Positions 33,991 to 46,859 of a stretch of DNA of 64,000 bases are shown piece after piece. The stretch lies in the NCBI RefSeq assembly GCF_024586455.1, contig NC_065921.1, positions 23,004,635 through 23,068,634 of the forward strand. The letters run 5' to 3'. Below the pieces are notes generated by a model that saw only the letters and a list, made by a program, of their open reading frames with translations, was not told the origin of the DNA and searched no databases. Numbering within the stretch: position 1 is the stretch's first letter; every line of letters starts with the position of its first letter. Source of the DNA: Bactrocera neohumeralis (taxonomy: Eukaryota; Arthropoda; Insecta; Diptera; Tephritidae). A program made the position numbers and the translations under genes.

Positions 33991-35799
33991 GAATTGCTGA
34001 TTTTGAGTTATAGTACGTGATGCTTTTAGAATAGTGGTGATTTACATGCGCGACAGCGGATCTTCTACGTCAATGTACAATACCAACGGCTTCAGAGCGC
34101 TAAAAGAGTATGCTCCTAAATTTGAACCTAATATTAATATATAACACTATATCCTTTTGTATTAATTGTAACTAATACAAACACCTTTATGGCTTACTCT
34201 TTTTACTATGTTGCTAGGGTATAAAAAGAGGGATAATCAAAAGGAAATATTTCGAATTCGTTGCTCAGGACAGGAATACAAAAGTGTGTGCCCATACTTG
34301 GACTTTTACAGAAGTTTTTGATTACTCACAGTGCACAGATTATTTTAATTTGTATATTCAGTGAATTCTTAATGACAGCCATACTAAATTACTTCAGATG
34401 TCTGGTGATACTCCATTTAATGATCTATGATCTGTTTTCAACGTTATTTTCATCACATACTAAAAAGTTCAAATGTTTCCAATTTAATATTTTCAATTTT
34501 TAAGCAAACAAATCTCTAGTTATGCTTAGGTAGCAGCGATTTTATTGAAAACTACCCAATTTTTCATTAATTTCTTAATTTAATAAATTCGATTAAATTA
34601 CATTTTAATAATTGAAACTCAACACACCACCGACAATTATGATAGAATGCAAATATAAATTCGTGAATTTGAGAATTTCATATTTTAGTGCGGGTAAATA
34701 CAAATTCGCACATATTTGTATGCACATAACCATATACATACATATGTATAGTACATATATTTGTAAATGAAAGCATTTGGGCATTTAACCTGCAGCAAAA
34801 CTTTTTACCATTGAAAATGTGCTCTTATCATTGCAGTCATTTGCAGATTACGCTCGAATGAACAGCTGCATTAGTTTGTAATGTTAATTTAAATAAAATG
34901 CATCTGAACTCGCCAACTTGTGCAAATATTTTCTTATCGACCAAAAACTAACAAATTCTGCTAATCCCGACGACAATATGTCACTTGTTTGATAAAATTT
35001 AAGGTTTTGCACACCTTTTGTGCGGCAACAATGTATAAATGTATATGTGTACGCAATCTCGCATAAATGTGTGAATTTGTGAATGTGTGTGTGAATAGAA
35101 TAGCAAACGAAAATCGTTGCGAAGTGGATGACAATTAGAAAGGAGCTGAATTATAAGTACTTCAAAGCATACAGCTTATGTGAGTGTGTGTGTGTTCATA
35201 TGTACAATGATAAACGAATTCAATTATCTCAAAGGTGTTAAAGGAGATTAAATTACACTGAAAAAATCATAAGTTAATAGAAAAAAAAAATCAAAAACGA
35301 CTAACGTTTGAAAACAGTAAATTTAAGTCGGCGAATTTGAAGAAAATATCACTTAATAGTGGGCAGAGATCCATTCTACAACCGTCCACAACCGTGTGCA
35401 AATTTCTGTCACTCAAGCTTATTATTGAATTTGAAATTGTGGATGCGGTGAGTTGCTTTTCAGAGCACCACAGCTAAATTAGCAATAGAGCTATGCAAAT
35501 AATACACAATTTGACTTAAATATCACTCTGCCAACAAATTGTACATAGATCCCATTCAAACTGACTGCTTTATGCATCATATAGTCTGATCTAAGAGTTA
35601 AATACTTTTTTATATGAGGATTAGTAGAATATGTAGACGATTTCATTAATTTTATGTCAAAAATTGTAACATTTGATCGAACTTGACTCCGACTTGAACT
35701 ATTTAAACTGTGCCCGCCAACCGAAGCGAAGATTTTCTTTTATTTTTTTGGATCCACATATGTCAATTAGTGTGTGTCTCAGAGAAGAGACTTCAGGCA
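33991..35799. other. Intergenic DNA, no gene seen
   Basis: AT-rich; TATG/CATA microsatellite near 34725-34760 and GT-rich DNA near 35070 and 35180. No recognisable frame. Confidence 0.5.
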
Positions 35800-36340
35800 T
35801 CGAAAACTTTTCTCATGTGTGTCGCCAACCCATTTCTTTTAATAATGAAAACTTCGAAAAAGTTAAAAAAAACATTGCTTTAAAATCATTGATTGCTGGC
35901 ATCAGAGAAATGGCAGAGAATCTCAAAACCTCTTTTGCAATGACTCAACAAGTTTGTGCTAATGTTTTGGGTATTAAGCGTGTCAATGTAAGACTCGTAA
36001 CAAAAAGTTTAAATTTTTATATAAGCGACGAAGAGTAGAGATCGCAAAAGAGATGATTGACAACGTAACTAGGAACCCTACATTCACCAAACGCATCATT
36101 ACGGGTGTCGAGATGTTAGCGTATGAATATGTTGTCGAAACTGTCCAAAAATCTGTCGAATGACGCTCCTAAAAATTTTCGGAAAACGAAAAACCAAAAT
36201 CACTGAAGGCACTGAAGACCATCGAAGAGCAAGTCTTACAACAAGTGTATGCAAATTCAATTAATCGTTGGCCTGCTTGTATTAGCTCAGAGGTCTATGC
36301 TGATGGAGGCAGCAAAAATTTAAATTAAAATGCATGAAAG
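35800..36340 (+). mobile_element. Mariner element, catalytic core deleted
   Basis: The frame 35673-36038 carries the second helix-turn-helix region (NENFEKVKKNIALKSLIAGI then REMAENLKTSFAMTQQVC, NVLGIKRVNVRLV). After a frameshift come KEMIDNVTRNPTFTKRIIT and EYVVETVQKSVEW, the first catalytic region with the Asp-Glu pair replaced. A direct jump follows to a C-terminal tail (SLKALKTI, INRWPACISSEV-YADG). The second and third catalytic residues are absent. It is distinct from the 39.2-kb family. Confidence 0.68.
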
Positions 36341-36599
36341 CTTAATTAATTGAAACAAATTTTTTCAAAATACATATTTCATATGGCATTATAGATTTGT
36401 ATATTATAGGAGATCTTACATCAATTTGAAATATGTAGCGAAACAGGATATGTGGAAGCTAGAAGAATGTATGTTTATGCCCATTTTATTTCATTCAGTT
36501 TGAAAATGTTGTTTAAGAAAAAAAGAACATTATTCATATATTCGATGACTATGGAATAAAGCAGATATGGACCGGCTTTGAATATTTTTTGGATCCGAG

Positions 36600-37230
36600 T
36601 CGCTACAGGTTAGGTGTTCGAGTTATTATTGTGTTCAAGATATAGGGTTGTGTACACATAAATGATGAAGTAATGATAGGAGTTGAAATCCAAGTGACTG
36701 TCCGAAAACTAACTGAGCGATAATTAAGCTGAAACACGTGTTTCTTGGAGAACGAGTTCGTAGATGTACGCAGTCGGACCACTGCCCCGCCTACAAAACA
36801 CCACTAAACGAAAATTTATAAATTACCGAAACTAGGCAGTATATTAAGATATAAACCTATAATTTGACTCTGGGTTCGTGGTGGCAAAGGACACCTGTGG
36901 GTAACAAATTTTGAAAGATGGGCGTAGCTCTGACGTCCAAGAAGCCGAATGTATGTATCTCCTAAACCACTTAAGATACAATAAGCAATGTATAAATGGT
37001 TTAAAACCGGTGATAACCCTGCCAATTTCTCATATAACGGTTCGGTTAAGAACTACTAAAAGCGCGATAAATCAACAAATAAATTCGTCAGATAAGTTAA
37101 ATTTTACATATATGATGATACCAGAGGATTTTAGTGGAGACAATGTCAACAACGGGACTGCATTCCGGTAAAAACCCATATTTCAGGACCTACTTGACCG
37201 ATTTTGATCAAATTTAGTATAAATTATTAT
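36600..37230 (-). repeat. DINE-like repeat, family 2, partial
   Basis: Words in order: AGATATAGGGTTGTGTACAC, GAGTTGAAATCCAAGTGACT, CGGACCACTGCCCCGCC, GATGGGCGTAGCTCTGACG, TATGTATCTCCTAAACCAC, CATATAACGGTTCGGTTAAG, AAAGCGCGATAAATCAAC, GACCGATTTTGATCAAATTT. The order is the same as in the copies at 21880 and 51760. The GTCTGTCC minisatellite and both termini are lost. It abuts a transposase fragment at 37235. Confidence 0.65.
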
Positions 37231-37690
37231 ATTAACAAACATAACAGCCGTAGTTGAGAGTATACGGTGGAGAGTCCATTCGAGGCCGTTCGCAGCAACT
37301 CGAACTGATGTATGGAAGGACAAGGCGCATTTTACGTCGAGATCTTAAATTGAAAGCGTACAAAATACAGCATGGGCAAGCCGCTCGACCTTCCCAAGCG
37401 ACATCGCTACGCTCTATGAGCTCTTGAAAAGATTCAAGAGGATCCGATATTTTCAGGTCAAATTTTTCAACGATGAAGCCCACTTCTGGCTAAATGGGTA
37501 TGTAAACAAACAAAATTGCCGCATTTCTGAAGAACAGCAACCCGAAGAGATTTAAGAGCTGTCATTTCATCCAGAAAAAACAACGGTTTGGTGTGGCCTT
37601 GATAACTGACTATTTGATGTCTGAGATTGAAGCTCGTGATCTCAGCGACATTGCAACAAGACAAGACATTCAAAGTTATTTGAATTTAAT
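37231..37690 (+). mobile_element. DUF4817-type transposase fragment
   Basis: The + strand gives the first-catalytic-Asp block almost intact: FNDEAHFWLNGYVNKQNCRI at about 37466-37526, then EEQQPEEI-stop-ELSFHPEKTTVWCGL. Upstream, in shifted frames, is a helix-turn-helix part (GRSQQLELMYG, ILRRDLKLKAYKIQHGQAAR). Downstream are MSEIEARDLSDIATRQD and then a break before the QQDG block. This is a cousin of the 0.8-kb and 61-kb copies. Confidence 0.75.
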
Positions 37691-39199
37691 TTTAAGTTAA
37701 TCGATATTTTTCGCAGTGTAAAAATATTCCATCTAAACATAATTTTTATTCATAATACAAATAATTTTGTGCAATTGCAGACGTTTAAACAATTCTTGCA
37801 CAAAATCAAATTTTCCAACGACAAAGCATATATCCCACGTACACACACATACACAAATATGAGGCGAACAAATATCTAAAGATATCTGCACTTTTGCATT
37901 ATCCCAGCTTTGTGTGAGCGAAAAAGGTGAGAATGGTCGTAGACTTTAATCTAAATCTTGGATTCAATCAGCATGCCTGAGGCAAGCCGGCCGAAGGCAC
38001 TAAACAAACACTTAATGCAAAAATTGAAATATGCAAATATTTGCACACAACTATGCGTGTGGTAAATTATGCAAGCGCACACATACACCTATATCTATAA
38101 AGATCTACACATGTACGGATTTAGTTTTGTCTATGGATGAAAAGTATGCGAAGCATTACCTTTTGATCAAGCATTTGCTGAGTTACTTTCAAGAGCAAAT
38201 TGCGCTTACTTTTGAAAGGTATGTATACATACATATACATGTGTATATATGTATACATATACATATGTATATATATACATATATGGACTTATAACTGGGT
38301 ATATCTATGTATAAGCGTTTATTTATACAATTTCAATATGTTCGTGTTTTTCTTGGCATTTACGTGTTCAACAACTGGAAAAGTATAATTAGTTTTTAAG
38401 ACCACAATTACATTTATTGAATTTTATTCATATTTGCCAAGCTTTTGTTGCCAAAAATTGATTTGTGTGTGTGCGTGGCTTGTTTGCATTTTATATTTAT
38501 TTGTTCTATTTGTTTGCCAAAATAAATGGTTAACAACAATTGCCGGTATTATAAAATCTGATAATTATTTAAAATTGTACACAACGCACACAAATAACAA
38601 CAAACATATAAATGCTTGTCAATATTTCTAACAACAAAAAAAATAATTTGTGTATTGAAGCTGGCAAACAATAGCGGTAATCTTGTTGTTTATTTCTGAA
38701 TGTTACATAAACTGCAGATTTTCTACACAGAAATTGATAAAAATATCAAGAAATGTTATTCAATGTGGCTTTCATTTTGCTTTGATATTAATTTGCAAGT
38801 AACAAGCAACGTAATAACTGTAAGTTTTGCGATACAGTTATTTATATTTTAATTGGAATTTCTTTTGTATTTTCCTATCAGTTGATAGATTGTTGAGTTT
38901 TTGACAAAATTATGTAAACACTTTTTATGTCACTAAGAGCCTAGTTGTTGAAAATATAATATTAATTAAGGGAAATGTTACAGAGAAGTATAACATTTTA
39001 ATCAAAAATAACATATCCAGAGAGAAACTGTGTTTAGGATGCTGTCAGAAACTTTAAAGAATATTAATTCTAATTTTTTTGAATAAAGCAAAAATTTACA
39101 AATTGTACAAGGTACATATGCGAATTTATTTTAGATTTTTTTTACATGTGGTGTAAAATTTCGAGACCTTAAGGGTACATGACTACTATGAGCATAAAA
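37691..39199. other. Non-coding DNA with TATACA microsatellite
   Basis: A self-complementary TATAC/GTATA run at about 38218-38285 can fold into hairpins. No gene recognised. Confidence 0.5.
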
Positions 39200-40310
39200 T
39201 GGTACAAAGTATTATCATAATTTTAAAATTCCTTATTTATTTTTCAAAATCTATGTCGGCCCTCTCAAAGTAATCCCACTCGGCCCCAATACACTTGTGC
39301 CAACGTTTATTCCAATCCTCGAAACAGTTGTTAAAGTCAATTTTAGGAATAGCCTTAAATGCGCGTAGCGATTCGCATTTAATGTCTTCAATTGACTTAA
39401 AACAGTTTCCCCGAAGCAGACGTTTGAGTTGCCGAATAGCCAAAAGTCACACGTTACTAAATCCGGTGAATACGGTATATGTGGGACGATATTGGTTGAA
39501 AATTTGGCGAAAAACTCACAAAGAATCAATGCAATATGCGACTCTGCATTATCGTTGTGCAAAAAACAAGAGTTGTAGGCTCATAATTCCGGCCTCTTTT
39601 ACGAATATCTTCGCACAAATGACGCATAACATTCAAATAGTATCTTTTGTTGACAGTTTGTCCAGTCGGAATGATTTCGGCGTGCACTACTCCTCAATAG
39701 TCGAAGATAACTGTCAAATAACCTTAATATTTGACCTGCTTTGGGGTTTTCGGCTGCAATCACCTTTGCCATGCTATTCGACCGATTGATCGTCTACTTC
39801 TGGGTCGTAAGCATGGATCCCAGACTTATCGCCAGTAACAATACGTTTCATGACATTCTTGTAGTCGGAAAACATTGTTTCACGGACGTTAGCGCGACGC
39901 TGTTTTTCGAAAAAATTTAGTGATTTTGGAACCAATCGTGCTTTCACTATTCTTAGGCCAAAATGATCTTTTAAAACAGTTTTCACTGATCTTCCGATAA
40001 TCCAACGATGCCAATAATATCACTGACTGTTAATTGTTGATTCTCGAGCTTAAATTCATTTATTTTATTGACGTGTTGATCATCAGTCCTGTTCGTGGTT
40101 CGTCATCAACGCGTTCTCGACCCTCTTCGAATAATTTATACAAATCAAAAACACTTGTCCTTTTCCAGCATTCTGAACGTTTCGGTAGCATAAATTTGAT
40201 TACGCACTCAAAATTTAATGGAACTTCTTTGCTGAATAATTTCACTCCACCTAAAAATCGCCCAAAGCACTCGACATCTCGACCATTCGCTGTTTCTTTA
40301 TAATTTTGTA
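39200..40310 (-). mobile_element. Mariner element, nearly full length, broken
   Basis: Minus strand, from the right: FECVIKFMLPKRSECWKRTS and GRERVDDEPRTG (N-terminal, about 40060-40245), VKTVLKDHFGL-type helix with RIVKARLVPKSLNFFEKQRR, MKRIVTGDKSGIHAYDPEVD (first Asp), and the HNDNAESHIALILCEFFAKF block (second Asp). Then come IPYSPDLVTCDFWLF (third Asp) and FEDWNKRWHKC, FERADIDFEK. DD34D-type spacing is kept. Frameshifts near 39440 and 39780 and stops break the roughly 345-codon gene. The terminal repeats are eroded. It is the best mariner copy in the window. Confidence 0.85.
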
Positions 40311-43300
40311 TGCCAAGCTGCTACATGTCTGCCTCGAGTTCGTGAAATCGTCTTGATCTACCCTTTGCTTTAGTCATGAATGTCTCCACAATTTCCGAGC
40401 CATCTTAGTCGCTACGCTTTGATAAAGCGAATAACATTTTCACTTTTTTAAAGCTGGTCTAATTCATCGTTATACCTTATACGCTACTCGCCATTATCTT
40501 CGATTGATCCATGGATTTTTTTTAGAATATTTCTTTCGATGATGAATAGCAGATATGTATATATCATATAGTCTAATTTGAACAATTTATTCAAAGATTG
40601 TAGCATTGCTTTCGACAATTATATAAGCCAATTTTTCTGAAGATATCTTGCTACAGACTATAGTGATACGATAACCCCAGTTCTAAAAATAAACAGGCTT
40701 TTATGAATAAGAACGTATGTAAAATTTCAAACCGATATCTCAGAAACTGAAGTGCTAAACGTTAAACCTGGACGATCCAATATATACATATATAGTATAC
40801 TATACATATGACGCCAATTTATTTTCAGAAGTCTGTGAAAATAGTAATAACGTGGACAGAACTGAAAGGAAAAGTTATTATCGTGCGATCTGAGTTCGGA
40901 AAGAGGCGTGCTTGAATTTTTAAGAATTAAAAAGGATTTGTCTCGACTTCTACCGAAACTAAAAGCGAGTCAAACCATGTCAAATGGACCCTAAAAATTT
41001 CACTAATCACCGAATTCGAAAATTGGCACATCATTAAGCGAGGGATGAGACGCATACCGCATGATATACATATTTCGTCAAAATTCAGTTTTCTGCAAAT
41101 GTTATTGAAGCTTGAATTATAGAGCACGATAAAATTGTAAAATTATTTTCTCATAAACTCCTACACATGAATCGATGAAATTTTGTGTATAATTTTCATA
41201 ATATTTTAGATACATTTACTCTAATTTTCATTCAAAAATTCCCAAGTCAAATTTTCAGACTTTTTCAAAAGTCAGGGTTTATATTTATTGAAATCTTTAC
41301 TTTCTTATGATATGCAAAGTATATATTTATTTTTAAACCTTACAACAATAACTGAAGATTTCTTAGATCTGCGGTTAGACTGTTTTTTCATGTCAAATAA
41401 TAATTGCATTTGATAAGCTTGCAGCAAAAATCCGTATATAGTTTAAGAGGTTCATTTGCTAAAGCGTACTAGTAAGTTCATTTATATTCTCTAATAGTTG
41501 CTCAAAAAGCAATTGTAACCAATTTCCGTTGAATGCATTTTCGTTTTTCACCTTTCACCTGCAGAGGACGCTTCCACTTATTCATCGCTATTAAAAGCAT
41601 TGTAAATGTTTGTGTTTACCGTTACATACATATATATGTTTAGGTATTAACAAATGAATTCTTTTACATACTTATATGTTAGATAACTACAAACATACAT
41701 AAGTTTATACTACCATGACCTAAAAATAGTAAGACTTTGTTCACAACATACATGCATACATAGGTGCGATTCTCAACGTGCAGCCAGCTCCAGGTCCGCC
41801 AACGCCTGAGTATGCAGGCAAATATGTCGACTTGTATGAATGTACTTTCAATTAGCTGCGCTCCACGTTGAATAATTTGCTAAGTTAAATTCTTCCCCCA
41901 TTACAAGTACAACAACAAATAGTACGCAACACCTTCAACCGCTAACTTGCCAGCGGAGTATAAGTGCAATTGTATTAAGCGCTCTGTGCCTATAAATACC
42001 TTGCGTGTATGTGTGTGTATGTGGCCTCCTCCTCAGCCAGTTAACTTTTCAATTTATTACTCTCTTACTTGAAACACTCACCAATAGTGCGCAGCAAGGC
42101 GTTTACACTGCCTACAACCGAAATCACACGCACCCAGAGCGTAATACATATACATACATGTACATATATACTTATATAAGTATATAGTATATAGCAATTT
42201 GTATGTTTTTGAGTGCATTGTGTGTTGCAAGTATGTCGGCTTATGCGAAGGCAACGTTGCAAGGCGAGCAACTTTCAATTAATTGTGTGCGCTGAAACAC
42301 CTTCGTACGCCTTTCGGCAAAAGCGCCCAAAAGTATACACATATGACTTAATATCGCACACGATTATGCTTGGCGCGAATTACAAAATATTTTCGCAGAA
42401 TATAGTATAATGCACGTCCTCGTGGAAGGAAATGCAAAGTGCAAAATTGTAACTAGTTACAAGCGGACTAGTATTTAATTGACGCCAGTTAACAAAATCT
42501 AACCTAACATATTTGAGTCTAACGGCTTTGTTGAGATTTACAATTCGCCTATCAATACTAAAAGATTTACTTCGTTTTTGTCAAAAGTATCGCCAGCTAA
42601 AATAAAGTAAAAATAAGAGAAAAAGAAGCCGAAGAAGTTTGGTGTAACAAATCCAATAATTTTTAGGTCAGTAAGATACGCACGCACTCGTCAGAATTGC
42701 TGTTACCATTTTCAAACCTTCGCCATCACAAACTCAAAACTATAAATATATCTTTCCTCCTCCACCGAACCTCTCTCCTTACTGCCAGAGTTGTCTTATC
42801 AACAATTTTTAGTGTTATAAGACTAATAAATTGTAATTTTTTGTCTTTACAAGCATCTTCTAAGGCTAGAAGCCTAAAATATAGTCGGCAAAGTCAACGT
42901 ACTATTTCGGGTTGTCTTTATTTACTACCATATTTCTTTTTTTTTTGATTCCTCTTCAAATTCATTGAACCGTTTATCGTATTTGCTTGGATCGCTGTTT
43001 TCGATATTCCCCAGAAATTAAGTTAAAGTTTTTTGGAATATTCTCCGTAATTTAGGTTATAACTATCGAAAGGACGCCCTTTCTGAAATCATTTCTTTTC
43101 AATAAACTTGGTTTAATAATTCACATTTGATGGAGTGGTAAAAAGAAAAATACAAATAAAGGCTTCAGAGGTCATAGAAGTACTTCTATTCAAATTGATT
43201 TAAAAAGTAATAATATTTCGTAAATCATCCTCTATGATTTTCAAATATCCTGACTCAACAAATATTTGACCAGTTTGAAGTTCAGATCGGAAGATCCCAT

Positions 43301-43739
43301 TACATGGTTCAATTAATATTTCACAGTCGAAAGCTATATCCCTAAAAATATTTCAATGGCCTTATAAAAATACAAAAGATGTGTTCGGAACAGTTCCTAT
43401 TAAACCCCGAAAACAACTGCAAAAAGTCTACTTAAAACCTTTTTTAAGGACTCACCTGAATTTGCGGGCTTAAAAAAATCCAATTTTTTTATTACATTAT
43501 TAAATTTTACAACATCTCTGGAATATTGTCTTATATCTTCAAGTTGATATGAGTAATATTTTCGGAGGCACAGCCTTGAGAACTAAGTGTGCCGTCTTTA
43601 AAACTTAAAACTTATCGAAACTGTGTTTTTGAAGTCGGTTTGGAAGCTTTCTCGAGAACTACTCGACTGATCTTCACGAAAATTTATTATTCTTAAAGAC
43701 ATGGACAAAAGATTTTTTTTTTATTGCAACTATTTGAAA
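40311..43739. other. Intergenic DNA, no gene seen
   Basis: AT-rich to 41560. The part 41560-42420 is more balanced, with TACA/GTAT microsatellites near 42148-42192. A solitary copy of the mariner terminal repeat lies at 41722-41743. No coding frame supported. Confidence 0.45.
41722..41743. repeat. Solitary mariner terminal inverted repeat
   Basis: AAAAATAGTAAGACTTTGTT-CA shares AGTAAGACTTTGTTC with the left end of the 18.7-kb mariner and, inverted, AGTAAGACTTTTT with the right end at 23953-23970. No transposase sequence lies next to it. Confidence 0.5.
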
Positions 43740-44234
43740 CAAGACAAGAGAACGTTAACTTCGGCTGCACCAAAGCTAATATACCCTTCACAGGGGCATT
43801 TCTTTTAGTAACTATGTGTTCAGTTTGTATGGAAGCTATATGCTATAGTAATCCGATCTGAAAAATTTTTTCGGAGATTATATTATTAACTTAAGCAGTA
43901 ATACATGTCAAATTTCGTGAAGATACCACGTCAAATGCAAAAGTTTTCCATACAAGAACTTTTTTCCGATCGTTCAGTTTGTATGGCAGCTATATGTTAT
44001 AGTGGTCCGATATCGGTAGTTCCGACAAATGAGCAGCTTCTTGAAGAGAAAATGACGTTTGCAAAATTTCAAAACGATATCTTAAAAACTGAAGGACTAG
44101 TTCGTATATATACAGACAGACGAATAGATGGACAGACAGACAGACAGACGGACAGACAAGCAGACAGACAGCCACACAGACGGCTCAGCTCAACATAAGA
44201 ATATTTATATGTTACTATGTTCAGGGTATAAAAA
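43740..44234 (+). repeat. DINE-1-like repeat, family 1, near full length
   Basis: Begins ACAAGAGAACGTTAACTTCG with the CTTCGGCTGCACCAAAG hairpin. One set of AAGCTATATGCTATAG and GCAGCTATATGTTATAG blocks follows, with an intervening block lost relative to the 32.7-kb copy. A GACA minisatellite lies at 44115-44170. It ends TGTTCAGGGTATAAAAAT with the left arm of the hairpin eroded. Confidence 0.82.
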
Positions 44235-46859
44235 TAAATGTCGCGAAGTTTTCACTGAAATAACCATTTTTTTGTAAAAATGTTTTTTTCCGTCGTTGAA
44301 GTCTAAGTTAAGGTTTTAACTAAAACACGTATTTTTTCACTTTAGATGATCATGTAGGGAGTTATTCTGCCAACGCGGGCGCATCGTTTTTCAGAGAGGT
44401 CATCGGAAATAGCGTCGCAATGGCCGAGTTTAAAATTTTTTTTTTTTTTCAAAATTTCAGAATTTCTTTGTTAATAGTGTATTTTTGTAACAATAAAAAA
44501 TTCTAATAAAATATTTTATGTTGAAAAAAGCCTGTTTTTCACCCGAGATACCCCCTTCATCGGAATCGAAATTAATCGACTGCCACATCCTCAACTGGGT
44601 ACTCTAGTTAATAATTTACTCTGAATATTTGGTTGACATCTCCTTCAAGAGGTTGAAACAATATAGTGCGTCTTTTGGTCAAAGATCATTTAGGTTGAAC
44701 CTTTCTCCAAATTCTAAAAGCATCTCCAGCTCTTCAAACTCACGCTTGCCGAGTCCTTTCACTTTTGTTCGAAGAATACAGAAAGCTTCGATGTGATACG
44801 TAAAGTGTATATATTAGCCAACTTAATAAGTTTATTTTATGCGCAAATCTCTTAGTCGATATTTAAGGTCGGTGATCCTTATCTAGAAGTTCGGGAGATC
44901 ACCAAAGAACAGCGTTCACGGCTGCCCAAGTGAGATTACCTTAATCATCCCCGGCCACACCTGCGACCTAACCAAATCTAACCGCATATATACCAGATTT
45001 GGCTACCGCCTCTTGTGACACCTTAAGGCTCAAAGAGAAGTTTAGTCTCTAGATATAACACAAGCTTCTCAACTCAGTTTCACCTACAAATTCGCTTAGT
45101 CCTACAATTACTTTGTTTCATAAGGCGACTATGAGCTTAAGACAAACAACGACAACAAAAAATATCCGCAGGCTAAGCAACACCAACAGACACACCTACA
45201 AACAAAAGGTGGCTTAAATATGAGTAGTGTGGCAAGCGTCTTTAACATACAGTTATGGCACCTACATACTGATGTGTCCACACACTTACAATATACTCGT
45301 TTACTCGTTTGTAAGTATTTGTGTGTATGTGTATGGGTGATACTAATGCGGTAGTATGTGTACACTTTCAGTGATTTCCACAAAGTTTGCAGTGTTGGCG
45401 CAATAACAACACTAGTGTCAACATGAAAACCAACAACAACAGCCAGCGCTCTCGTAGAAGTGCCCGAATAACGATTTGCAAAATGTACAACCAAATTGAA
45501 AGCGCCAAAGGAAACTAACACTGCCGTTAAGCGAAACGTTGCAATGCAACTGAGCACAGGATATCCCGTTAAACATAGATATGTATGAATGTGTGTATGT
45601 GATCGTAGGTGTTGCTGCATGCGAATGTGGAGGAAATCTAAGCTGAGCCGAGCATAACACACATCATATGTCCACAAAATTTGTTCATTCTGTCGGCGAG
45701 TAGACAATTAAAATCAGGAAGCATTTTAATCCGCTTAATAAGGGATTTTTGAAGGCACGCAAAAGGAAGTGCCAACTAAACGACTGCCGCATTTGTACCT
45801 ATGTAGTATAATGGTATATGTGTGTAAGCGTACATATGTGAGGAACACCTAACACTCCTGTGTTACTGTTCTGCTTTGCTCTTAGCCTCAGTTGAAAAAC
45901 TCAGCTGGTTTTATTTGTTGTGCTTTCGTGGTATGCAACCAATGCGGCTGCAGGGGGAACACATAATTTAACATAAGGTGCTGATTACCAACACACATGT
46001 ATGTTGTAAGCTCCTTGGCATGTTTGCTTAAATTATGGCCTTCGGGTTACTTTTAATGCGGCAATTTATTTTCGGTTTGTTCTAGGAAAATGTTGAAGGA
46101 GTTTCTCGCATTTCGTAAGTTGGCAAAATAAAGAGTATGTGCAAACTTCTATGCGCTTTTCTTCGAATCACTTATAGTGCAGTGCTCCGTTAATGGCCAC
46201 TAATGGCATTCTTAGGTACATGAGTGTGCATTTCTCATTAAACATCCGGAATGTTGAAAGAAAAATCATTAAAGTATTCAAACGACAGCAAAATCAACTT
46301 TAAACCGAACTTTCTAGGCAGTACCCTTCGAAGGAACGATTTGTTGAGACCCCTCTTAAAGTAATGCATTTCGGTAACAAAAACGCTTTAAATAATCGAG
46401 TTCCATATTTCCAAGTACGATATATATAATAGAGATTTTGATACCGTCTCAAGTCACTATTTTCCAATTGAAAATAATTTGAATGATGCACGCAAAACAC
46501 AGGTGATTATTCTGGTATTAATTCAATTTCTTGATATTAATGATATTTCAATGATAGTTCTGCAAGTCCTACTATAAAAATTGAGTACCTCGCTCGTATT
46601 TGGAAGCGACTTTTGCGACTTCCATTCTATTATTACGATAAAAAACAATTAATTGCCCTCATTTAGTGGTACAAACTTGTTGTATTTTTTTGCATTTTAT
46701 CTTTGATTTATGAGGCATGTTTGTTCGATTCGCTAGTCTCGAAGTATAAAGAAACCTAAATTAGCTAGTATAAGTTTGTTTAGAGCTTAATTAAGAGTAA
46801 TAAGTACGAACCTTTCAACCTTTCGATGACGATGGAGCGAACGTTCCATTGCCCGATCA
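44235..46859. other. Intergenic DNA, no gene supported
   Basis: The part 45100-46250 is more GC-balanced. It holds the longest single frame in the window (45129-45707 minus, 192 codons), but its His/Thr/Tyr/Cys-rich text comes from CA/GT-type repeats and matches no family I know. The rest is AT-rich. Confidence 0.4.

Noticed and set aside
45129..45707. Longest single frame in the window (192 codons, minus strand)
   Set aside because: The text is rich in His-Thr, Cys and Tyr runs created by CA/GT and TA microsatellite-type DNA. A second frame overlaps it, and there is no recognisable domain.
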